From Magicicada septendecula (lineage: Eukaryota; Arthropoda; Insecta; Hemiptera; Cicadidae), in NCBI GenBank assembly GCA_034769895.1, contig CM068369.1, positions 428,755,479 to 428,819,478 on the forward strand: DNA of 64,000 bases. The letters run 5' to 3'. Positions 1-10,224 of the stretch are shown here, in pieces. Both the position numbers and the translations under genes were made by a program. Positions within the stretch are counted from its first letter, which is position 1. Every line of letters begins with the position of its first letter. The notes beneath the pieces were generated by a model. The model worked only from the letters and a program-made list of their open reading frames with translations. It was not told the DNA's origin and searched no databases.

Positions 1-1864
1 TATAGGTTAGTTATTCGTTATGTTTGTATCAATCTTTTTGTAACTAATTCCACCCACCACATATAGTATTTATTCTGCAATAACTTAAACGTTATCTCAT
101 ACAATAAATGTACTTTATTTATTTTCTCTATTAATTAACAGGTTACGTTGTCTCAAAAAACAATAATACGATCCAATCGATCATCCAGACATATATCGAT
201 TATTAATTACTCAAATTCTAAAAACATATACACTTGAAAATAATAACAAATAATTCTTATCCCAGGGTTCGTATAGTTCTTGGAATCATTAGTAAGGCCA
301 GGTAAAATGCATAATTAAGGTTGTTCAATTTACAAAAATAAAATTATTTACTTTAAATACAGTGAAATGAAAATAAGTTGTTTTTTTACCAAACCGACGA
401 AAATTTCGTCTGGCAGTGGATGTTTGTCAACAGTAGACCAAAACTCAGCTTATCTCGTCTTCGTCCAGTGAAATAGCTCTGGTTTTCAATGAAATTGATG
501 GTGGTGTGTACTGGTAAACCCTCAGGAAATCTTCTGGCTTCTATTCTTCTTTTACGATCTTCACAATTCTTGGTCCCAGTGAAATGGAATTAGGATCCCA
601 GCTTCTCTGCTGCTAATGAAGGTTATTACGCCAAATCGAGTCTTCTGGTATTTCCAATAATTCCGTTAGTTCAAACTTTAATTCTTTTACTGATCTTCGA
701 TTTATAGTATGAATTGGTTTAATACCGAATCCAGCGGAATTATTTAATGATTGAGGTGAGAGGCTTTCAATTCTTTTTTACTGTATTCATTTACAATTTG
801 GAGTGTTATTTAATTTTTATTACTCATTAGCATTAAAGTATAATTGTTTTACAAAAGGGGTTTTTCAATTTTGATACATATTTCCTTTAGATTTATTCAT
901 ATTTTTTAAATATATCGGTCCATCTCAACCTAATAGCTTGTAACAATCAGAACGAATTAATTCAAAATCAACAACTTCTGCAATTCAGTTGCCTAACAAC
1001 CACGTTTTCTATATATCCTTGAGCCGGCATTATAGAATATTACTACTTCTTTCCAATAAAATACTCCATGCTTGTATTAATATTAAATCACCTAAAATTC
1101 TCTCCTAACCTTCCTTCCTAAACAGTAAATGTTTTACCAGAGTTTCGTTGGACTGGGTTTCCTAAAAAGGTATTAGTTTCCTTTCACTAATATGGAATTT
1201 AGGCCTATAGATTCACTTACAACCATTATAACATTATTTGTTTTTTTTTTAACTTAATTTTCTTTTTACCTGACCTACTGTACAATTAATTATTGGTTAC
1301 ATGGTTAATTACATGAATTTTAATTTACTGGTGGTTATTTTTTTTATATTAATTAACTGGTTCTGGAACCCTTTATTAATTTATGATATAATTGTCAGAA
1401 CTACTTGTTAGACTTGAAACACTGGTCACACTCCTGATCCAGTTTATAAACATTAATTAAAACAACAGTATTTTTCAACTTTATACAATACTGAGAACTT
1501 AGTACAGTGCCTAACATTGGTAACTATACTGGGTTGTATAAAGACAAATCTAATATAAATATAAACATAATTATTGATGAAGTATTATTATCAAACAACA
1601 TCATTTCATTTTTAGCATATTCAACATACAACATAAATACTCTGTAGACCTTAACATGTCACAGTACAAAACAAGCATTTCATTACATTCAATCATTCAT
1701 TGGTCTGGCTCTTTTACATTTAACATTAGTCATTGCCTCCTTTTGACTTGAGGTACTTCTCAAGCACATGACCTATTGAACAACCTTAAGTCAGGGTATG
1801 GTCCTTGACCATATTTCATTCAATTTTTATGTAACGTTGGGAACCTCAACTATGTTACGTTACA
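1..1864 (-). repeat. Diverged LTR, truncated by the window start (candidate solo LTR)
   Basis: This stretch aligns end to end with 15339-17187 of the first array LTR, sharing long blocks but differing by many substitutions and small indels. Its right end is the same LTR terminus (GTTACA at 1859-1864). It is not followed by the polypurine tract that follows the array LTRs at that point, so no internal region is attached on this side; that fits a solo LTR or an old single insertion. The left terminus lies outside the window, so a target duplication cannot be tested. Orientation is given as in the array. Confidence 0.8.
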
Positions 1865-2241
1865 ATGTTAATAATAAATTTGAATTTTTATAGAATTAAA
1901 TGGTACAATAATGAATAATTAGAAGTTTGATATAAAAGAGTTGATAATAGTAGTGTTTATAATTTTTGTACAAATTATTTAAATGTGAATTGTTTGGTTA
2001 AATGTAGCAGTGATATTGTTCATGTATATTATATTATTATGCAAAATTAAGGGGTAATTTTGGGGGGTTGTTTGGTGTTATTAGAAGAGAAAAGCAATTG
2101 TGGAATGTCGTAATAGTAATTGTAGAAGGACATAAGTTTAGATATAGGTAGGCTATTGCAGTGGCGGCATGTGCCACTATAGATAGCAGTAAGGGTTGAT
2201 GAGTAACGTCAAGGTACGTTACCATCATCGGAGGCCGAAAC
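1865..2241. other. Intervening AT-rich DNA, no gene seen
   Basis: Unique-looking sequence between the diverged LTR and the DNA transposon. Short open frames exist but none resembles a known protein or has a repeated counterpart in the window. Confidence 0.6.
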
Positions 2242-2245
2242 TGGC

Positions 2246-2834
2246 GGGTCATTCCATATCAAATCAACCAGGGGTCTGAACCTCAGTGTCTCAAATATTG
2301 GTAATTTTTTGTATATTTGTTGTACTTATAAAGTACTTCAAAAATACAAAGTTTCAAATTTTTTTGTTGGGTAGTGTTTTTAAAGATTTTTTAAAAACTG
2401 CACAAAACGCCATTTTTCACATTGTTTTGAAACAGAAAACTGTGTATAATTAAGGAACCGTTAGACCTAGAAAGCTCGTTTATAGCTCATTTTAAAGGTC
2501 TTTGTAAAGGCTTTAATTTGATATGTAACACAACCTACTTTGAACAAAAACCTTTTTTTGGCATGTTTTCAAAAAACGTTTTTTTTGAAAATTTCAAAAA
2601 CACCATCATCGAATTTTTTCAAAAAAATATATGTTATTTGTAAAGACATTGACTAGAAATATGCAAAGTTTGAAAGTGGAGAAATGATGGGTTTTTTTTA
2701 ACAAAAATTTAAAGGCATCAGTGTGGAGGTCGTATTCACGTAAATTTGCATTACAATACCAACAGTTACATTTTATGTCATTTTTAGTTTGCCTTAGTAC
2801 CATAATGATAAATTACAAACAATTACTAAGACTC
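2246..2834 (+). repeat. Left terminal inverted repeat of the DNA transposon
   Basis: About 589 bp matching the reverse complement of 6299-6892 with few mismatches. Similarity stops abruptly just after a shared CTAAGACT-type block near 2834. It contains poly-A/poly-T rich segments and a 65-codon open frame pointing outward (2803 to 2606) that has a counterpart in the other repeat. Confidence 0.85.
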
Positions 2835-3071
2835 ACCTACAAATTCTCTTGAATAAAGTGTCCCATATTGATCTTGCAGTGAAATGATTTTAAGCAACAA
2901 AACTCATTTATTAGTTGTATATTTTACGAATTAAAACATATCTGTAGAAGATTCTAGTCTATATATACACTACACAGTGCAGTCTTATAAGAACAAATCA
3001 TGTTTGTAAATTAAAATAGTGCTTTTGAATATTAATCATTTAGAGTTCACACATAAGTTAATATAAGTTGT

Positions 3072-5456
3072 TCACATTTTCTTCAACTGTTGTTCAAGTA
3101 AGTGAGATGAGTCTGCCATTTCTTCTGTGGTCAAAGTATACGTTCTTCCTGTAGCGGTTCTAGGTTCAACCTTTTTCAGAAGGGTGTCTGTTGACACATC
3201 CAAAATATCCAACCGTGGTTGAGGATAGAAAAATGATGCTGCAGGTCCTCGGGGATGTAAAAAGCTCACTTTAACTTCATTTGTCTCGTTGTTTTTCCCT
3301 AGGATGCATGCAAGCCACCAGAAGTTATCATACATGACAGTTACAAAACCTGATTCAATTTCTTCTAATTCAGCGTTACACTATCTGTTATAACTGGTGC
3401 TTGTAGCTTTCTTTCAGTACTTGAAGAAAACAATCTTGTTGCCATTTGTGTGTCAGAAATAGGGATAACTGCATGTAAATTATGGGTCCCTTTTATAGTT
3501 TTTGTTTTATCAAAACGTGTTGCTAACCTTTCTTCATTTTCATTGTGTTCTTCTATTGTACAGTATTTAAACTTGATGCCTGGTATGTTGGTTGCTGCAA
3601 ATTCATATAATTGATGCGGTGTCATTATTTGCTGGTCATACGGTCGCTGTAAACTTGCTTTCATAGCTAATCTTTTAACAGTCCCCCCTAGACCATCACA
3701 GGCACTTTTACCATGTGATGTGGCAAAGAAATGCCACTCAGCATCAATGCCAAAGTCTTTTTTGTGCAAACAAATGTTCTGGAAATTCTTACGGTTTTTA
3801 TATTGTCCTGCACAACCATCTGAGAAGTAATAAATTATTTTAATCCCTGGGATGTCTTCTTTTAGGGCATTAATTAGGTGCGTCTGTAAGAGATTGAATG
3901 CAACAGTGTTGTGGGTAAGGCACTCTGATATAAAAACGTAATTTAAGTGCTGTATTTTACTGTCTTCTCCTCTATAGTAGACAACAAAGGGATGGAGTGT
4001 TGCCTGGCTATTGGTCCAATGGTAAGATTGAACCTCATCTTGGAGGACAAATGAATAATTTTCTGAAAAATCACAGGTTACAACCACTTCACCTTCCTCT
4101 AAGTTAGTTTTTGTTTCACGGTAAAACACTTTTTGCATGTTTGCTAAAAAAGAGTGTGTCTTTAACTTTAAAATAGCTTCACTGAAATCTTCTATGAATT
4201 CATCCTTTTCTTTTACAACAGTCTCTAATGTACATCTATCTACAGACATCCACTTTTTAATTGTTACACTATCTATCATCTCATCTTCAAACTTCTGGCG
4301 CAGTAAAGCTTTCAAAGGTTCTATCCCGGGACACTCTTTGCATGTGTTCAGATAACAGATAGGAGATGCCGGGTTGCACATAATTTTGTACAGGCAGGTT
4401 TGGTAGTTTTTTAATGCCACTTCATCTCCATCCAGTACAAAGCTGTGCATTTTTGATCCATTCATCATCAATTTTACATTCTGATGAATTAGACAGACAC
4501 ATACTGTATGGGTGCCACTCTTTCCGGCCAAAATGCAATTTTTTGGACGCAAATCACAAAATTTTGAAAAACCTATTTGGTGGCTTGGGTTTTCTTCCTT
4601 AAAAATTGTATATGCTTCATTCAAATTGAGTAAAATTAATCTTTTTTGAAGATGAAGTTTGTCCTCTTTGCCTCTACGCACTGTGACAACATCTTTCTTA
4701 CCAGGCATCACTCTACTTATGTCATCACAATTGTAAAAATCAATAACTATCTCTACTGTTGTTGTGTCTAGGGTTTTACCTGGTTTGGGATTAGGAGTTG
4801 AAAGGACACCTTTTTCTTTAACTAATTTTTTCACTGCTCTTGCCATATAATCACTGACACCAAATTCATTTGTAATTCTACTTCGGCTCCAGCTTTGTGG
4901 CAAAACCGAATGTATCATCATTTTTTCACTTCCCTTTGTTGTAGTCAAGAACTTTTTTTCAACTGTGTTATTATTTCCGATTCATCTTTTTCAGCCTGAA
5001 TTTCTTTAGTTTCAGGCTTGGCAATTTTAGTACTGACAAAATTCTTTTCAAGAGATAGTTTAACTTTATCAAATTTTTGTCTAGCATATGAGTCTGTTTT
5101 CAGTTTTTTTTTTTCTTTATTGGGGACTCGCCTACCAATTCCAGTGATTTATTCAAATAGTCTAATGATGAGGTGGGATCTGTATAGCTACAATCTTCCT
5201 GACTATTATCCCCTGTCAATTTATCATCATCATTTGAATTTGAATTATTTTTGTACCGTTTGCAAATTTTAAGCCTGCAACCATCACAAACCTTCATTCC
5301 TTCCTCAACACCTTCGAGGCCTAAAGTACACATCCAGTTAGTTACATTCCGCAGGTTGCGGGACTTAAAATGGTGTGTCTCCTTCAAAGGATTACAGCAT
5401 TTTACTGAAAACACAGCCCAGTTGGCTAATTTTTTTAGTTTATCATTGTCAGCCAT
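3072..5456 (-). pseudogene. DDE-type transposase, three frameshifts
   Basis: Three blocks read in order on the minus strand. The N-terminal block starts at the MADN methionine at 5456 and runs to 5100. It has paired cysteines (KVCDGCRLKIC) suggesting a zinc-binding DNA-recognition region, then a basic low-complexity tail. The main block (4948-3365, 527 codons, no ATG at its left edge) holds an HTH-like N-terminus, a Cys/His cluster (GTHTVCVCLIHQN, near residues 146-157) and an RNase-H-like catalytic core. Candidate acidic residues are D293 (TCDFSENY), D377 (FSDGCAGQYKN) and E404 or D418 (EWHFFATSHGKSACDG). The C-terminal block (3335-3072) carries an HPRGPAASFFYP...TGRTYTL tail. Frames shift in an A-run near 5101-5111, in a seven-A run near 4953-4959, and near 3375. 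Two of the three breaks are in homopolymers, so sequencing error is possible. The protein would act in the nucleus on the 590-bp inverted repeats. Confidence 0.8.
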
Positions 5457-5530
5457 TGTAAATAAATGAGCACAAATATAAAATGAACCCAAAATGTAAA
5501 TATTTTCAAAATAGAACTGTTTTCCAAAAA

Positions 5531-6020
5531 ATTTTCACTAGGTCACGTTCACAATCGGAATAAACACGTACTACACCAACAGCTATAATGAAAATTAAGA
5601 GTACATTTCTTACAAAAAAAACAGTACAATTTAACACTATAACCTATATTGTACCACAACTCACAACTAACTTGGGCAGAGAATAAAACACAACTGATCT
5701 GAGTGAGAGAATTTGCGTCGTTATCGATATGTGCGCATTACGATCGCTTACACAACTTTGTTGTTGTATTTTCACTAGGTCACGTTCACAATCGGAATAA
5801 TCACGTACTACACCAACAGCTATAATGAAAATTAAGAGTACATTTCTTAAAACAAAAAAAAAAAAACAGTACAATTTAACACTATATATTATACCTATAT
5901 TGTACCACAACTCACAACTAACTTGGGCAGAGAATGAAACACAACTGATCTGAGTGAGAGAATTTGCGTCGTTATCGATATGTGCGCATTACGATCGCTT
6001 ACACAACTTTGTTGTTGTAT
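5531..6020. repeat. Tandem duplication of ~240 bp upstream of the transposase
   Basis: Copy 1 is 5531-5767 and copy 2 is 5768-6020. Both start ATTTTCACTAGGTCACG and end at TTGTTGTAT. Copy 2 has a longer A-run and a few extra bases. It lies between the transposase start and the right inverted repeat, where promoter and 5' leader would be expected. Confidence 0.85.
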
Positions 6021-6298
6021 ACATTTCACTCTCGCATTCGTGTTTGGATTTCTCCTGCCGCTCTGCCTATAGAAGCGGCCTCGCCATAACGTCTCTACGT
6101 TTTAACTCTATTACTATAGATTCTTTGCTGGTACGTTTTCGAGATTTTCTCGGACACCGGTACTTTTTGGTTGATCTACCGGCCACTCGGCGCGCTCGAG
6201 AACATGGCGTTCTAGCGTGCGTGGCATAGAAAAATAAATCAATTGGTGTCATAAACTTTTAAAACTGTGATTAATTTCATCAAAATTTTTTTAGGCAA

Positions 6299-6892
6299 GT
6301 CTTAGTAATTGTTTGTAATTTATCATTATGGTACTAAGTCAAACTAAAAATGACATAAAATGTAACTGTTGGTATTGTAATGCAAATTTACGTGAATACG
6401 GCCTCCACACTGATGCCTTTAAATTTTTGTTAAAAAAAAACCATCATTTCTCCACTTTCAAACTTTGCATATTTCTAGTCAATGTCTTTACAAATAACAT
6501 ATTTTTTTGAAAAAATTCGATGATGGTGTTTTTGAAATTTTCAAAAAAACGTTTTTTGAAAACATGCCTAAAAAGGTTTTTGTTCAAAGTAGGTTGTGTT
6601 ACATATCAAATTAAAGCCCTTACAAAGACCTTTAAAATGAGCTATAAACGAGCTTTCTAGGTCTAACGGTTCCTTAATTATACACAGTTTTCTGTTTCAA
6701 AACAATGTGAAAAATGGCGTTTTGTGCAGTTTTTAAAAAATCTTTTAAAAAAAACTACCCAACAAAAAAATTTGAAACTTTGTATTTTTGAAGTACTTTA
6801 TAAGTACAACAAATATACAAAAAATTACCAATATCTGAGACATGAAGTTTCAAATTAAATTCTTCATTGGTTGATTTGATATGGAATGACCC
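6299..6892 (-). repeat. Right terminal inverted repeat of the DNA transposon
   Basis: Mirror of 2246-2834. Includes the outward-facing small open frame at 6328-6510 that matches the one in the left repeat almost residue for residue. The terminus ends GGAATGACCC followed by the target duplication. Confidence 0.85.
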
Positions 6893-7647
6893 TGGCGTAT
6901 ATACACTGCACTACCACTTATATAATTTTATATTATATGTTAAATGCTACCGTGCAGTGTATTCTAAAGACGAAGTAAAACATGCGAATGAGAGAAGATT
7001 TCCCCGCCTTTTCGGGCGATCTCGGCCTTACCAACCCAGATCGTGGTTTTGGACGACAACCAGCTGTGGGCAGCAATTGTAAAACTGACCATGGTTGGTT
7101 GCCCATGAAATTGGTGAAAATTGAAATTAACGGGGGGCCACTTAGGGGAAATCCACGGAACTATGGAACAGCGGCTATCACCTTGTTCGAGTAGGAACAG
7201 CAAAACAGGTGATAGATCCATTTTAAGGTTATAAATATAAAATTCAGATATTATAATATCTGGCAATTTAAAAATGTAAGGCCGAAGCAAGGACAGGAGA
7301 TGCCAAAATTCCTCCAAAACTTCAGTCCTTGTGGAAGCAACTGGACGCCACAGTCCAGGGGGGGGGGTCATAGTGTGTGTGGAAGGGAGGTTACTCTGGG
7401 GAGTAACGAATTAAAACTTTAAACTGACGTATGTTGATGAGTTGATGAGATGACTAAATGATTATTGTGCTCATAGCAATGAACACCACGGATACTGTGC
7501 AGTCGGCATTGTTGTCTCAAATTGTACTGATGGTCTGATTATTGCTATAATTGCTTATGATGTACATTATATTCGCTTACCAGAAATAACTAATTTCATG
7601 ACTTGGAGATTATAAAAGTAGAATATTTTAAATGTAATAATGTGTAT
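6893..7647. other. Intervening DNA, no supported gene
   Basis: Contains a short inverted repeat just right of the transposon (ATACACTGCA near 6899, TGCAGTGTAT near 6952) and a 135-codon minus-strand open frame (7371-6964) with no recognisable domain. A G-run at 7362-7369 and the phrase ATTAACGGGGGGCCA near 7127 resemble the G-rich tract in the 8.9-13.1 kb element, but too weakly to assign. Confidence 0.5.
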
Positions 7648-7660
7648 GCATCTGTTTTTA
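7648..7660. repeat. 13-bp target site duplication, left copy
   Basis: GCATCTGTTTTTA, repeated identically at 8247-8259, bracketing the palindromic Penelope-like remnant. Confidence 0.75.
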
Positions 7661-7748
7661 GTTGTCTTGATTGTCCATCTCTTCTTTCACAGCACTATCA
7701 CTTTACTAAAAATGAACTTTATCTTGTGAAAATTTACTTTTTTCGTCG

Positions 7749-7782
7749 GACGCGTTTCGGCGTACGTATCCGCCTTCTTCAG
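7749..7782 (-). ncRNA. Hammerhead-ribozyme-like core, left palindrome arm
   Basis: Read on the minus strand: CTGAAGA, a stem II formed by GGCG and CGCC around an eight-base loop, GAAA, a self-complementary CGCG as a minimal stem III, then TC as the U-H cleavage dinucleotide. A convincing stem I is not visible, so activity is doubtful. Confidence 0.5.
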
Positions 7783-8162
7783 CTTTTAGTCAGACTGCCA
7801 TCATTTCGTAACGGTTTTTGTGTGGAAGGAGTAGTGGGGGTGGTGTGTGGAGGAAGGGGATTGGTGCAGGGATTCAACTTGATGTTTGTTTTTTGTAAAA
7901 TTGTGGCAAAAAGTGTGTGTGATTTATATTGTAATTGATCGTTGAGTATGTTGTTTGGTTGTGTTGTGTTGAACCACACAACACAACCAAACAACATACT
8001 CAACGATCAATTACAATATAAATCACACACACTTTTTGCCACAATTTTACAAAAAACAAACATCAAGTTGAATCCCTGCACCAATCCCCTTCCTCCACAC
8101 ACCAACCCCACTACTCCTTCCACACAAAAACCGTTACAAAATGATGGCAGTCTGACTAAAAG

Positions 8163-8196
8163 CTGAAGAAGGCGGATACGTACGCCGAAACGCGCC
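8163..8196 (+). ncRNA. Degenerate hammerhead-like core, right palindrome arm
   Basis: Mirror of the left-arm motif with the same CTGAAGA, stem II and GAAA. The U before the expected cleavage site is C (CGCGCCC instead of CGCGTCC), which would be expected to abolish cleavage. Confidence 0.45.
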
Positions 8197-8246
8197 CGAC
8201 GAAAAAAAATAAATTTTCACAAGATAAAGTTCATTTTTAGTAAAGT

Positions 8247-8259
8247 GCATCTGTTTTTA
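8247..8259. repeat. 13-bp target site duplication, right copy
   Basis: Identical to 7648-7660. Confidence 0.75.
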
Positions 8260-8900
8260 TGTACTTGGCCATTTCAAGTAATTAATATTTTATGTAACTT
8301 GTTTTTATGTACCTAGTATTTTTAGTAATTAATATTTCCTGATGAGTTTTTCTTGTTTATTCAGAATATGTATAGTAGGTCAACATGATTGTAGGATATG
8401 CTCACGACATGGGGAATTGATATGTAATTATTTTGAAATGTAATGTATGCTAGATTAAGTTGTATTTTTTGTGTTTTATATGTATAACATGTACCTACAA
8501 TTTTGTTTAATTTTGGTGTTTACTTTGAACCAAATGTATTGTGATGAATTTGTGTATGTACACCATATTTGAAAATTAGTTTGAAAATTATCTGAATTTA
8601 ACGTTGATAATGGAACTTGGGATGGAGTTTAGTGTAATTTGAGAAGCAGTTAAATAATTTTAGATGAGTTAATGGAAATGAAAATTTTTTAAAGACATAA
8701 TTAATTAAAATTTAGACAAATTAAATTAATTAAAAAATAGTTGATGCTTTTCTTAATTATTTTGGAAATTAAAGTTAAAAAAAATTTTTTTTGATTGAAA
8801 AACGGAGAATTAATCTGTGTAGAAGCAAATATAGAAGGTTTGTGGAGTTTCCTTTACTAATTGATAGATGGAGGTAATATGTAGTCTATAAGGAAAATAT
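8260..8900. other. AT-rich intergenic DNA, nothing recognised
   Basis: No open frame of note, no repeat shared with other parts of the window. It ends where the inverted structure begins. Confidence 0.55.
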
Positions 8901-9200
8901 GTATGCACCCAGTACTTGCTAAAGGCAACCAGTATGTATGTAAGGGGAGACATATTGGTTGAGGATCTGGTATGGTATAAGGCCAGTTTTGATTTTTTGA
9001 TGGAATGATTTGAGGTTAGGTGGTACTATGGTGTGTATCTGTCCGATTTTATGGTGTTGGGATCTCGCACAGAGAAGTCCAGTAATCTCGTTCAGGTGCA
9101 GCCATAGTCGCCGAGCTAGGGGGGTAGTTTACCCATGATGTGTTAAGAATTAAAGGGGGGGTTGTTGGCGCCATATCCTCACTGATCCTCTTAGGGTTAG

Positions 9201-9240
9201 CAATGAGAGTTTTTCTGTTTCGGCAGAAAACCTCTCATTG
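9201..9240 (+). repeat. Hairpin next to the polypurine tract, left arm
   Basis: CAATGAGAG...CTCTCATTG flanks an inner TTTTCTG/CAGAAAA pairing around TTTCGG. It is followed directly by a run of seven or more G and the LTR start. The same hairpin is preserved in the other arm. Confidence 0.65.
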
Positions 9241-9249
9241 GGGGGGTAT

Positions 9250-10224
9250 TGTAACGGTACAGACCGATGGGGTTTTGTAAGTTAAATCTTTTCAATATTA
9301 TTTGCAACCAAGTATATACGGTGAATAGACTGTAGCGTAGAAACGTCGTGTTGTGGCATTGGAATGCAGATTTTCAAAGAGGGGTGCGCTTTCACATTCA
9401 TACGCGCACTCAGGCGGCTAAGTTTCCCATGATTTGGTCACGCACTAGTACATTCTATTGCTGTGTGCGCGCAAAAAACTGCAGCAGTCGAAAAATAACA
9501 TCTGAAGGCAGCGGACACGAGCAGTGGTGTGCGTCGCCGGCCGGGCAAAGTTTTATCTCGTCCGCCTATAAAAAATGGTAAAATAGTTAAAGCTCAGTCG
9601 ACAAAGAAACCTTCCCCCGGCCAGGTGAACACGTAGGCTCGTGAGCCTAAAAAACTTCAGTTTGGACTTTCAAAATTCTAAAATGTGGTTAAATTTATAA
9701 TATAAAGTGACATAAAAAATAATGTGACAACGAATTACCTTTCAGTGACATAAAAAACAAATTGTGAGAACTACTTTTGGACTTGTGAGTGAATAAACCC
9801 GAGTACAACACGGGGTCGACCAGGACGTACAGAGAAGTAACAGTGCAACTTTCTTCTTAATCCTTACCATAATTATGTAATATTTTTTTAAAGCGCTAAA
9901 TTTAAAGTATGGGGAAAATTTAAATATGTGTGTATGAGCGAGTGAGCAAACTGGGCTGTCTTATCTATATATATAAGAAAGAAATATTTAAGCTAACTAG
10001 AGTAGGAAAGCTATATTAAATTTAGTAACATTAGTATCAGTAATTGCTCAAAGAAAAGATAAAGATGGAAAGTAAGAAATTTAAAAAGAGAGAATATACA
10101 GAAATGTATTAAAAAGAATAAATCCATTACATTATTTCACTTGATATATATGTGTGAATAGTCATTTCAAGTACCTGATTTCATTTTCTATGCTGGTAAA
10201 TTCACTATACGAAATAGGGTTACA
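9250..10224 (+). repeat. LTR (975 bp), left arm
   Basis: Starts TGTAACGG right after a G-run and TAT, and ends GGGTTACA, giving the TG...CA ends and short terminal inverted repeat expected of an LTR. The inverted counterpart is 11773-12724. It is shorter than and clearly distinct from the 2567-bp array LTR, although the outermost bases are similar. Confidence 0.75.

Larger units (their letters stand above)
2246..6892 (-). mobile_element. DNA transposon with ~590-bp terminal inverted repeats and DDE-type transposase
   Basis: The left end begins GGGTCATTCCATATC and the right end is its exact reverse complement. Outside the ends, TGGC occurs at 2242-2245 and again at 6893-6896, so the target duplication is 4 bp (or 5 bp, TGGCG, if one terminal G is assigned to it). 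Between the inverted repeats lies one transposase gene on the minus strand and a duplicated upstream block. The long inverted repeats, 4-bp duplication and D-D-D/E transposase are compatible with a Sola-like element, but I cannot confirm the superfamily. The copy is non-functional as written because the transposase frame is broken. Confidence 0.85.
7661..8246. mobile_element. Palindromic Penelope-like remnant (inverted terminal repeats only)
   Basis: Two arms of about 270 bp (7700-7969 and 7975-8246) are near-perfect reverse complements around a 5-6 base centre. About 40 bp of unmatched sequence lies at the left end. Each arm has a CTGAAGA...GAAACGCG core typical of the terminal repeats of Penelope-like elements, and head-to-head inverted terminal repeats are characteristic of that group. 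No reverse transcriptase or GIY-YIG sequence remains, so this would be a very short product: two truncated copies joined 5' to 5'. The flanking 13-bp duplication supports insertion as one unit. The assignment to this class rests on the ribozyme-like core and architecture, not on coding sequence. Confidence 0.65.

Noticed and set aside
6964-7371. 135-codon minus-strand frame
   Set aside because: No recognisable domain, no repeat counterpart, and the composition is not clearly coding. Kept only as intergenic DNA.
7779-8166. Two 74-codon frames with nearly the same peptide
   Set aside because: They are the same palindrome-arm sequence read from either side; no coding evidence.
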